7,432 nt of DNA, from NCBI GenBank assembly GCA_910585065.1, contig CAJUCG010000174.1:1-7432 (forward strand), written 5' to 3'. The stretch comes from an uncultured Lachnospiraceae bacterium (GTDB lineage Bacteria > Bacillota > Clostridia > Lachnospirales > Lachnospiraceae). A program made the position numbers and the translations under genes. Shown here piece after piece: positions 1-6,053 of this stretch (position 1 is its first letter; each line of letters starts with the position of its first letter). The notes beneath the pieces were generated by a model that was given only the letters and a program-made list of their open reading frames with translations, was not told the origin of the DNA and searched no databases.

Positions 1-126
1 GTGAAAACTTTCAATATCTCGATATGGGTATATTTGTCCATATTTTGAGTAGCAGCAGATGGTTTATTAATGGCAGTTTATAGGTTTTGGAAAATTTAAA
101 TTTTATAAATCAAGAAAAGGAGTAAG
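1..126 (+). promoter_or_regulatory. AT-rich leader of the GH26 gene with two small dyads
   Basis: This stretch lies before the first gene and no coding sequence is convincing in it. It holds an ATATC-TC-GATAT dyad at 14-25 and an overlapping ATATGG-N10-CCATAT inverted repeat (arms 22-27 and 38-43), which could be an operator. TTTATAAAT near 101-109 resembles a -10 element, but no matching -35 hexamer is seen, so no promoter is assigned. AAAAGGAG at 115-122 is a good ribosome binding site. It sits 7 nt before ATG 130 but only 4 nt before GTG 127, which favours the ATG. Regulatory meaning of the dyads is inferred only. Confidence 0.3.
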
Positions 127-129
127 GTG

Positions 130-1092
130 ATGGATATTTCAAATAAAAATGCACAGGATGAGGTGCGGCGGGTGATGGATTTTCTCCTGGAGAATCGGGG
201 GAGGAAAATCATCCTGGGGCAGCACACACAGACAATGGAGCAGGCGGAGCTTTCCTATATCAGAGAAGTAACAGGGGAACTGCCCGCGCTGTGCGGGTTT
301 GAACTGCTTGCCTACTCGCCGAATATTCGATATAGAGAGTGTGGCGAGGAATGTTTAAAGGAGGTTTACGAGGCTGAACATACATTAAAAAAGGCATGGG
401 AGTGGGCAAAGATGGGCGGGTTAATTACATTTACCTGGCACTGGTTTTCCCCGCTTTTTGGAAGGGATAAATCGTTTTTTACTGACAATACGGATTTTAG
501 TGCGGAACTTGCCGCAACATCGGGAACACCAGAATATCACGCGCTTTTGTCGGATATGGATTATATGGCGGGGCTGTTAAAACCATTCTGTGATGCACAT
601 ATCCCGATTTTGTGGCGACCGTTCCATGAAAATGAGGGACATTGGTTCTGGTGGGGGAATTGCAAAAAAGATGTGGTAAAAAAGCTGTATCGACTGATGT
701 ATGACCGCTATGTCAACCATTTTAAGCTTAACAATTTAATCTGGGTCTTTAATTCCACGAATCCGGAGTGTTATCCGGGGGATGATATTATGGATATTAT
801 TAGCCGTGACCTGTATCCAGAAGCACATTGCCATACAGATCACAGCAGGGAGCTTTCGGAGCTTTCCGCGATCACAAAGGCGGAAAAACTTTATGCGATC
901 GCGGAGATTGGCACGATTCCGGATGTGGAGGCTGTAGTGGAAAACCATATTCCCTGGAGTTATTATATGACCTGGTCAAATGAATTTGGAAAGACAGATC
1001 ATTTTACCTCAAAGGAGGAATTAAAAAAGGCATATTCCTATGAACATTCAGTAACGCTAAGTCGTCTGCCAGAATTATATTCAGTCAGGTGA
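130..1092 (+). CDS. Glycoside hydrolase family 26, beta-mannanase type, cytoplasmic
   Basis: This is a 320-residue enzyme of family GH26, a (beta/alpha)8-barrel retaining hydrolase that mostly cuts beta-1,4-mannan backbones. The GH26 landmarks are in order: ILGQH (28-32) near the N-terminus, the WRPFHE motif (162-167) with E167 as expected acid/base, the W-rich loop HWFWWG (171-176) that shapes the sugar site, and IAEIG (257-261) with E259 as expected nucleophile. W276 and W282 follow in the last barrel strand. The protein fills a single catalytic domain. It has no signal peptide, binding module or membrane segment, so it probably acts inside the cell on imported oligosaccharides. GTG 127 is also in frame, but ATG 130 is better spaced from AAAAGGAG (115-122). 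No sugar transporter or GH130 phosphorylase neighbour is visible. The family call is firm, but exact substrate (mannan, glucomannan or another beta-glycan) is not. Confidence 0.9.
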   Translation: MDISNKNAQDEVRRVMDFLLENRGRKIILGQHTQTMEQAELSYIREVTGELPALCGFELLAYSPNIRYRECGEECLKEVYEAEHTLKKAWEWAKMGGLITFTWHWFSPLFGRDKSFFTDNTDFSAELAATSGTPEYHALLSDMDYMAGLLKPFCDAHIPILWRPFHENEGHWFWWGNCKKDVVKKLYRLMYDRYVNHFKLNNLIWVFNSTNPECYPGDDIMDIISRDLYPEAHCHTDHSRELSELSAITKAEKLYAIAEIGTIPDVEAVVENHIPWSYYMTWSNEFGKTDHFTSKEELKKAYSYEHSVTLSRLPELYSVR

Positions 1093-1136
1093 TTTTTCTG
1101 TGGACTTCCGATGATGTTACAGTCATTTGGAAGGAA

Positions 1137-1164
1137 TTAAATAAATAATGAGTTATTTATTTAA
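1137..1164. terminator. AT-only perfect hairpin in convergent gap, possible bidirectional terminator
   Basis: A perfect 12-bp inverted repeat (arms 1137-1148 and 1153-1164) encloses the 4-nt loop TGAG, 44 nt after the GH26 stop and 40 nt past the stop of the minus-strand hydrolase. Both strands would fold it. The stem has no G-C pair and no clean T-run follows on either side, so it is not a textbook Rho-independent terminator. Its place between convergent genes suggests a transcription end or RNA-stabilising hairpin. Confidence 0.4.
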
Positions 1165-1203
1165 CTATCTATATTTATTGAAAAGATGAGGAAAGAAACC
1201 AAT

Positions 1204-2118
1204 TTATAACTCCTTTATTTTCCAGATCAGATCGTCATACACCATGCCGCGTGAAGTCGGAGTTGCCTGGATAACGACGATCATATTTTCTTTTGGAAAT
1301 ATATGGATGCGCTGTCCGCCGTAACCCCGGCAGGCATACCAATCTTTTCCAAGCCAGAATAGATACCCGTAGTTTGGGTTGATGCTATTCTCTGAAGCGC
1401 AGGTTGCTTCGGAAAGGTAACTCTCCGGTATAATCTGCTGCCCGTTAAAATTGCCCCGGAAAAGGCATTTTCCGATTGCAAGCATTTCGCGCGCGGTTAG
1501 GTTGGAGGGGGATTCCTCCCCCTCCTTTCCTCCCCCGACGCTATAGTACACGCCGCAGGGACTCTTGTACCAGTGTCCGCTTTTTATGCCAAGAGGAAGA
1601 TAGAGTTCGCGGTTGATAAAATTAAACAGGTCGCCGCAGACTGTCTCAAGCACAGCGGTGAGCAGAATTACATCGAATTCCTTGTAATTGTGGTATGTAC
1701 CGGGGAGGGTTGTTACCGTGCAGTCCGCGATATGGGAGAGCCAGTTTTTGGAACGGTGAATTTGCTCCATCATTGGACAGTGATAATGAACGCCGCCGTT
1801 CCAGCAGATTCCGGAGGTCATTGTAAGCAGATGGCGCACAGTGATAAGGGGGTGCATTGGATCGCGCCCTTCGCGAAACTGTGGCAGATAATTTGCGATC
1901 GGTACATCGAGCGTTGGAAGCAGGGCTTTATCAAGGGCAATGCCCACGGTGAGCGAGAGGATGCTCTTGGCAACGGAACACAGGACATTGCGGCTTTCGC
2001 TGGTAAAACCATTATAATAATTTTCGGCGGTAATTTTCCCTTCCTGCCAGACGAGGACGCTGTTAATCTGGCGGTAACGGTGTTTGAGAATGTAATTGGT
2101 GATTTCTTCAGAGATCAT
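1204..2118 (-). CDS. Serine beta-lactamase / PBP-like hydrolase (class C fold)
   Basis: This is a 304-residue member of the beta-lactamase-related serine hydrolases (Pfam Beta-lactamase, AmpC/EstB/D-aminopeptidase-like). The SxxK motif is SVAK at 48-51, with S48 as nucleophile and K51 as general base. The Tyr motif is YHN at 142-144. The third motif appears as YGGQR at 266-270, where the family often has HGGQ. The LLTMTSGI segment (97-104) is also typical. No signal peptide or lipobox is present, so a cytoplasmic location is likely and a classical secreted beta-lactamase is unlikely; esterase, amidase or peptidase activity is more plausible. The start ATG overlaps the last 11 bases of the upstream UvrA-like gene (2108-2118), with AAAGGAA as ribosome binding site inside that gene, so the two are almost surely co-transcribed and translationally coupled. 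Substrate unknown. Confidence 0.85.
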   Translation of the reverse strand: MISEEITNYILKHRYRQINSVLVWQEGKITAENYYNGFTSESRNVLCSVAKSILSLTVGIALDKALLPTLDVPIANYLPQFREGRDPMHPLITVRHLLTMTSGICWNGGVHYHCPMMEQIHRSKNWLSHIADCTVTTLPGTYHNYKEFDVILLTAVLETVCGDLFNFINRELYLPLGIKSGHWYKSPCGVYYSVGGGKEGEESPSNLTAREMLAIGKCLFRGNFNGQQIIPESYLSEATCASENSINPNYGYLFWLGKDWYACRGYGGQRIHIFPKENMIVVIQATPTSRGMVYDDLIWKIKEL

Positions 2119-4537
2119 GGGCGGTTCCTTTCTTTTTTAGATATTTCCCAATCACGGATTTCTTATTTTGTCTTAATTCCTCCGGTGTTCCTTCCGCAAT
2201 GATATATCCCCCTTCTGTTCCGCCGCCCGGTCCTAATTCAATGATATAGTCGCAGTTGGACAGTACATAGGGATCATGTTCCGTGATAATAATGGATGCG
2301 CCCTGTTCAATCAATTCATCAAGCAGATGCATCAGCCGTTCAGTGTCGGAGAAGGATAGCCCTGTAGTTGGCTCGTCAAGAATATAGAGGATATCTTTTG
2401 TGTTTTTTCCCTTTGCGAGTTCCCTTGCGAGTTTGATGCGCTGACTCTCCCCTCCGGAGATTGTTGGGGTTGCCTGTCCAAGCCGGATATAGCCCATGCC
2501 GACACGCTCTAAGATGGTGAGGAGGTGGGTAATATTTTTATCTTTATCTGCAAAAAAGATAGCAGCTTCCTCCACACTCATTTTAAGTATGTCGCGGATA
2601 TTTTTTCCGTCGAGCAATACCTCCATAACTTCTGGTACATAGCCCGTACCGTCGCAGGCATCGCATACGATATCAATGAAATTTCCGAAACCGACATGGT
2701 AATGGATAACGCCGTCTCCCTTGCATCGCGGACAGCCGCCCGTGCTATTAACAGAAAACATCCCTGCGGTAAATTTGCGTTCCTTTGCTGTTTCGGTCTC
2801 CGCAAACATTGTGCGAATGCGGTCAAAAATTCCTGTGTAGGTCGCGGGGCAGGAGGTGCGGCTGCGCCCGATCGGACGTTGGTCAATCACATAACATCGC
2901 CGTAAAAATTCACTTCCTATAAGGTTTTGTACATTTGATAAGGCAGTATTTTTTTGGTCAGCGTCCATTTCATCTTCTGCTTCTCCATCATGTTTTTCCT
3001 CCCCCGTCACACATTTTCCCTTTAATATTTCCTTTAATTTGGGGACAAGCGTATCCGAGATCAAACTTGATTTTCCGCTGCCGGAGACCCCTGCGATTCC
3101 AACCATAATGCCGAGTGGAAACTTCACGCTCACATCTTTTAGATTATGGATGGCGGCGTGCGAGAGGGTCAGGCATTTTTCTTGGTTAACTGGGCGAAAA
3201 TTTGATTTGATGAAAAATCCTTTTTCCGCTGATAAATACGGGGCAGTGCGGGAATTTTTGCACTGTAAAAAATTATAGAAATCCCCCTCGTAAATTTTCA
3301 TTCCGCCACGAATTCCGGCATCCGGTCCAATATCAATAATATAATCCGCTTCCCGCATAAAATTTTCATCGTGTTCCACTACAACCACGGTATTCCCATT
3401 GTCCACAAGACGGCGAATAATATGGATCAGGTTCTCTTTTTCTGCTTCATGCAGCCCAATCGTTGGCTCATCGAATACAAAAATAATGGAGTCCATTTCC
3501 GTGATAATATAGGAAGCGAGAAAAAGGCGTTGGATCTCACCTCCGGAAAGAGTGGGGATGGGACGGGAGAGAGCAAGATGAAACAGCCCAACCTCGATCA
3601 TGCAGGAGAGTTTTGTACACAATTCGGAAAGCAATGGATTTGTGTCTTTATCATAGGCGGAGAAAAATTTATACAGATCGCGGATATACATATTTTCGAG
3701 TTCAGTGATAGTTTTTCCGTGGAAGGTCGTGTGTGCCGCCTGCTCGCCAAGCCCTGTGCCAAGGCACTTTGGGCAGACGCGCTGTTTAATTAGCCCGTCT
3801 TGTATCAACAGATGGGCGAGTCGTCCGGAGGTGGAGAATGCGCCATTTATCAACATTGTGATCCAGGGGATCATCCCCGGAAATTTGGATTTTCCCCGGT
3901 CGCCGTATTTGAGTAGGGAAAGCATTTCCTCCGACAGATCACCAAGCTTATTCCAGAGATCAAAACCGTAGTGTGCGGCAAATTTGGAGAGCATATTTTT
4001 TGTGGAATTAGTTCGTCCGAGCCCGTGCGCGATATCGCAAATCAACTGGTTTTTGTCTGCAAACATTGCCTTCTCATCAATAAAGTTTGCTCTGCCCTTG
4101 CCAAGACATTTAACACACATCCCCTTTGCAGAGCCGCGCTGGAACATGGAAATGTCAAGTGGAAGTCCGTCGTCATAGGTCGGATCGCGCTCGCCATAAT
4201 TGGTAAACAGGGCGGCGAGCAGATGGCTGATCTTGATTCTGGTACCGACTGTGCTGCGCGGATTGGACTGGCGAATAACACGCTGTTCAACTGCGACAGT
4301 CGGCGAAAGCCCTGTGATAGAATCAAACCCCGGCTCCGTATCAATCATAAACTGCGTATCGGAAAACATCAGATAGCGGCGTTTGCCCTCCTCGTAGAGT
4401 GTATCAAAGGCAAGGCTTGATTTGCCGCTCCCGGAAACTCCAGTGATCACCGTTAGTTTATGTTTTGGGATAGTAATGTCAATCCCTTTTAAGTTGTGAA
4501 TTCTTGCATTTTTAATCTGGATGGAATTGTTTTTCAT
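2108..4537 (-). CDS. UvrA-like twin ABC ATPase lacking the UvrB-binding domain
   Basis: This 809-residue protein has the layout of UvrA, the damage-recognising ATPase of nucleotide excision repair, but is shorter than the usual ~940 residues. The first ATPase has Walker A GVSGSGKSS (33-41), signature LSGGEIQR (330-337), Walker B with DEPT (356-359) and H389. The second has GVSGSGKSS (483-491), signature SGGESQR (694-700), DEPT (721-724) and H754. CxxC pairs lie at 141/144 and 255/258, flanking a reduced insertion domain, and at 602/605 with 625/628 for the C-terminal zinc finger. The UvrA hallmarks NPRSTVGT (92-99) and IDQRPIGRSR (551-560) are present. After NPRSTVGT only about 40 residues remain before the CVKC pair, so the UvrB-binding region and its zinc module are absent, as in UvrA2-type paralogues. 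Those are linked in some bacteria to drug tolerance (for example DrrC). The start is set by AAGGTG at 4542-4547. It heads an operon with the hydrolase gene. Canonical repair function is unlikely. Confidence 0.9.
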   Translation of the reverse strand: MKNNSIQIKNARIHNLKGIDITIPKHKLTVITGVSGSGKSSLAFDTLYEEGKRRYLMFSDTQFMIDTEPGFDSITGLSPTVAVEQRVIRQSNPRSTVGTRIKISHLLAALFTNYGERDPTYDDGLPLDISMFQRGSAKGMCVKCLGKGRANFIDEKAMFADKNQLICDIAHGLGRTNSTKNMLSKFAAHYGFDLWNKLGDLSEEMLSLLKYGDRGKSKFPGMIPWITMLINGAFSTSGRLAHLLIQDGLIKQRVCPKCLGTGLGEQAAHTTFHGKTITELENMYIRDLYKFFSAYDKDTNPLLSELCTKLSCMIEVGLFHLALSRPIPTLSGGEIQRLFLASYIITEMDSIIFVFDEPTIGLHEAEKENLIHIIRRLVDNGNTVVVVEHDENFMREADYIIDIGPDAGIRGGMKIYEGDFYNFLQCKNSRTAPYLSAEKGFFIKSNFRPVNQEKCLTLSHAAIHNLKDVSVKFPLGIMVGIAGVSGSGKSSLISDTLVPKLKEILKGKCVTGEEKHDGEAEDEMDADQKNTALSNVQNLIGSEFLRRCYVIDQRPIGRSRTSCPATYTGIFDRIRTMFAETETAKERKFTAGMFSVNSTGGCPRCKGDGVIHYHVGFGNFIDIVCDACDGTGYVPEVMEVLLDGKNIRDILKMSVEEAAIFFADKDKNITHLLTILERVGMGYIRLGQATPTISGGESQRIKLARELAKGKNTKDILYILDEPTTGLSFSDTERLMHLLDELIEQGASIIITEHDPYVLSNCDYIIELGPGGGTEGGYIIAEGTPEELRQNKKSVIGKYLKKKGTAHDL

Positions 4538-4582
4538 AGTTCACCTTATTTCTCGCGCCTTCGCGCATGGAATGTTTTTTTA

Positions 4583-4621
4583 ATTATATCTGTCGATATT
4601 ATAATATCTGCCGATATTATA
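4583..4621 (-). promoter_or_regulatory. Promoter/operator region of the UvrA-like operon
   Basis: Read on the minus strand, three TATAAT hexamers occur at 4621-4616, 4603-4598 and 4588-4583, 46 to 84 nt before the UvrA-like start codon. No good TTGACA-like hexamer lies 16-18 nt upstream of any of them, so which one is used is open. Each of the two upstream hexamers sits at the edge of a dyad described separately, so a bound repressor would mask the promoter. A short GC-rich hairpin (about 4554-4566, CGCG arms) lies in the leader just before the ribosome binding site AAGGTG (4542-4547). No regulator gene for this operon is in the window. Confidence 0.5.
4586..4621. repeat. Two adjacent 18-bp direct repeats, each an ATATC-N4-GATAT dyad
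   Basis: Copies at 4586-4603 and 4604-4621 are identical at 17 of 18 positions, differing only at T4593/C4611. Each carries ATATC-N4-GATAT (4586-4599 and 4604-4617) followed by TATA. The unit is perfectly back to back, and being internally symmetric it looks like a pair of binding sites for a dimeric repressor rather than a random tandem duplication. It lies directly on the TATAAT boxes of the minus-strand operon. Confidence 0.8.
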
Positions 4622-4622
4622 C

Positions 4623-4639
4623 CATATCCTTCGGATATG
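4623..4639. repeat. Third dyad, CATATCC-TTC-GGATATG
   Basis: A perfect 7-bp inverted repeat with a 3-nt centre directly follows the two 18-bp repeats. Its core reads ATATC-N5-GATAT, the same half-sites as the neighbours with one extra central base, and it starts 20 bp after the second core. It is therefore probably a third, variant operator site, upstream of the first TATAAT on the minus strand. Confidence 0.55.
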
Positions 4640-4842
4640 CACCGAACTTTTTTTATCATCCTTGTTTTTGCGGATTTTTCTTGAATTTTCAGGGGGGATC
4701 GGGGATTGAACAAGGGAGATCGGAACAAGTTTTGAATAAATTTTCCCCTTTGTTTAAAAAACAACAAGGAAAAAATATTGTATTGACAAACACATTTAAA
4801 CATGGCATATTATATGTACGAAGGGAGAGTATTCCGAACCCC
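4640..4842. other. Gene-poor stretch with inverted repeat and imperfect GATCGG repeat
   Basis: I see no convincing gene here on either strand. The stretch holds an imperfect GATCGG...AACAAG duplication near 4697-4731. It also holds an inverted repeat with arms 4741-4754 and 4760-4773 (11 of 14 pairs, three central mismatches, 5-nt loop). A promoter-like element and a terminator-like hairpin at its right end are listed separately. With the broken transporter next door, it may be the scar of lost genes. Confidence 0.4.
4783..4813 (+). promoter_or_regulatory. Orphan plus-strand promoter candidate
   Basis: A perfect TTGACA (4783-4788) is followed by CATATTAT. The best -10 readings are CATATT (4806-4811, 17-nt spacer) or TATTAT (4808-4813, 19-nt spacer). 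Transcription would begin near 4818-4822 and meet a terminator-like hairpin about 40 nt later. No full gene follows on this strand. A 27-codon frame (ATG 4814 to TAG 4895-4897) starts right behind the -10 without a ribosome binding site. Confidence 0.4.
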
Positions 4843-4860
4843 TCAGGGGGAACTTTTTTT
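4839..4860 (+). terminator. Terminator-like hairpin with seven T's
   Basis: CCCC (4839-4842), loop TCA, then GGGGG (4846-4850), AAC and seven T's (4854-4860) give a short GC stem followed by a T-run on the plus strand only. The stem is just 4-5 bp, so strength is uncertain. The stop codon of the minus-strand transporter relic lies in its loop (4843-4845), and the T-run encodes the KK near the relic's C-terminus in antisense. It would end the short transcript from the orphan promoter. Confidence 0.45.
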
Positions 4861-5160
4861 GATGGTGGAGTCGCTGGACTCGGAGGATACAAAATAGGTT
4901 CCGATTGCCATAATGAAAAGTGCGGCGGGAAAGGAAGCTGAGGGCAGTTCTTTTTTGGTGAGCGGTTTTTCCAATTCTGCGATCCCAATTTTTCTTTTTA
5001 TCACCCCGACGAAAAATAGACCGATTCCCGCCCCAAGATAGAGCAGTGCGGCTAACATTGTGGGTGACAGCCCGGAAAGCAGCAGCTTAGAAAACGGCGA
5101 GTTTAGGGCATAGAGGGCGGCAGCCAGGATAGCGAAAAAGATAGGCTTTGTTTGTTTCAT
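4843..5160 (-). pseudogene. DMT/EamA-family transporter relic with in-frame internal deletion
   Basis: The 105-residue product begins like a drug/metabolite transporter of the EamA family: membrane segment 1 at about 7-28, GLSPT at 30-34, segment 2 at about 34-54, then a basic loop ending PLTKKELP (66-73). Family members are about 290-310 residues with ten segments. Here residue 74 onward (SASFPAALFIMAIGTYF, 74-90) resembles the last segment and tail of the same family. I infer that about 190 residues, segments 3 to 9, were lost in frame, with the junction near 4938-4945. The last residues (TIKKSSP) are encoded by the antisense of a T-run and hairpin, so even the tail may not be original. No ribosome binding site stands before the ATG; an AAAGGGA lies about 25 nt upstream, too far. 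Three segments cannot make a DMT transporter, so it is most likely non-functional. Confidence 0.7.
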
Positions 5161-5266
5161 TATTTTATAAATCTAGTACAAACATTCCCTTTTATCCGAG
5201 GATTATAATATATATTTTAGTAATTGTTAAGTACTAGCAAAAATAGAGGAAGGAGGGTGGGTAAGG
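5161..5266 (+). promoter_or_regulatory. Promoter region of the two-component operon
   Basis: TATAAT at 5204-5209 is the best -10 for the response regulator gene, but no clear -35 lies 16-18 nt upstream. A 7-bp inverted repeat, CTAGTAC (5173-5179) and GTACTAG (5231-5237), flanks it. AATGTTTGT on the minus strand (5186-5178) fits the LytTR half-site consensus at 8 of 9 positions but has no partner 12 bp away, so autoregulation is not supported. The ribosome binding site GGAAGGAGG (5248-5256) ends 10 nt before the ATG at 5267. Confidence 0.4.
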
Positions 5267-5965
5267 ATGGAATATCGGATTGCAATATGTGATGATAGTC
5301 AGACGGATGCGGATTATATTGCGTCACTTGTAAGGGCATGGGCGCAGAAACAGGGAATTGGAATTTCACTCAAAAGCTTTTCTTGTGCGGAGAGCTTTCT
5401 TTTTTATTATGAGGATGATAAAAATTTTGATATCCTTTTACTTGATATTGAAATGGGAAAAATGAATGGCGTGGAACTTGCGAAAAAAATTCGCTTGGTA
5501 AACCGTGAGATACAAATTATTTTTATTACGGGTTATAATGAATATATTGCGGATGGATACGATGTGGAGGCACTGCATTATATTTTAAAGCCCGTGCATA
5601 AGGAAAAGCTTGAGGCAGTTCTTCTTCGGGCGGGAGAAAAATTAAAGAAAAATGGGGCAGCACTGCTTTTTTCGCTGCCGGATGGTGCGGTGCGAATTCC
5701 GCTGTATGAAATTCGTTTTATTGAGGTGCGCTCTAATTATGTTACGCTTCACGCGGCGCAGGAGATCATGGTAAAAATGACGCTTCACGCGCTGGAGAGA
5801 GAATTGGACGACAGTTTTTTCCGCGTGGGACGCTCGTATATTGTAAATATGCACTATATCCGAAAAATTGCGAAAACAGAGGTGGTTTTGGAGGGCGGCG
5901 AGACAGTTCCGCTCTCAAGAGGATATTATGAGCCACTTAATCGGGCATTTATTCAATATTTTTAG
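5267..5965 (+). CDS. LytTR-family response regulator (AgrA/LytR type)
   Basis: This 232-residue regulator has a receiver domain (about 3-120) and a C-terminal LytTR DNA-binding domain (about 133-232), the usual family length and order. In the receiver, D9 and D10 form the acidic pocket, D60 (LLLDIEM) is the expected phosphorylation site, T88 (FITGY) the switch residue and K108 (LKPV) the conserved lysine. In the LytTR part, IRFIEVRSNYVTLH (149-162), FFRVGRSYIVNMHYI (184-198) and VPLSRGYYEPL (214-224) are family signatures. LytTR proteins bind two 9-bp direct repeats 12 bp apart and usually activate peptide, bacteriocin, adhesion or transport genes. The kinase gene follows at once. A matching repeat pair lies before the ABC transporter gene (6723-6752), its likely target. 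All key residues are intact, so it should be functional. Confidence 0.93.
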   Translation: MEYRIAICDDSQTDADYIASLVRAWAQKQGIGISLKSFSCAESFLFYYEDDKNFDILLLDIEMGKMNGVELAKKIRLVNREIQIIFITGYNEYIADGYDVEALHYILKPVHKEKLEAVLLRAGEKLKKNGAALLFSLPDGAVRIPLYEIRFIEVRSNYVTLHAAQEIMVKMTLHALERELDDSFFRVGRSYIVNMHYIRKIAKTEVVLEGGETVPLSRGYYEPLNRAFIQYF

Positions 5966-6053
5966 ATCCGGATAGCTGCATTTGAAGGAGATAACAGGAA
6001 AAATATCATCGGGTTTTATGATTTTGGTGGAAAAGAAAAATGGGAGTACAATC

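Noticed and set aside
1..48. GTG-started 15-codon frame at the left edge
   Set aside because: Too short to judge, with no ribosome binding site visible; it might be the tail of an upstream gene but nothing supports this.
1573..2202. A 209-codon plus-strand frame
   Set aside because: It is antisense to the serine hydrolase gene, whose SxxK, YxN and GGQ motifs make the minus strand the real coding strand.
2525..4420. Several plus-strand open frames (2525-2905, 3039-3278, 3371-3793, 3705-3971, 3971-4420)
   Set aside because: All lie antisense to the UvrA-like gene, lack convincing ribosome binding sites and show no recognisable domain; they are reading-frame shadows.
2108..4537. Canonical uvrA of nucleotide excision repair
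   Set aside because: The UvrB-binding region and its zinc module are missing and the length is about 130 residues short, so the symbol uvrA was not given.
4586..4639. CRISPR-like or microsatellite reading of the tandem repeats
   Set aside because: There are only two to three units without spacers, each internally palindromic and placed on -10 boxes; an operator is the better reading.
4546..4988. Overlapping open frames on both strands around the operon promoter (4546-4803 minus, 4567-4941 plus, 4689-4988 minus)
   Set aside because: Their compositions are odd, they run through repeats and promoter elements, and nothing in them is recognisable.
5173..5237. CTAGTAC / GTACTAG inverted repeat as an operator of the regulator gene
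   Set aside because: Only 7 bp with 51 bp between arms and no extension; chance is likely in AT-rich DNA, so it is mentioned only in the promoter entry.
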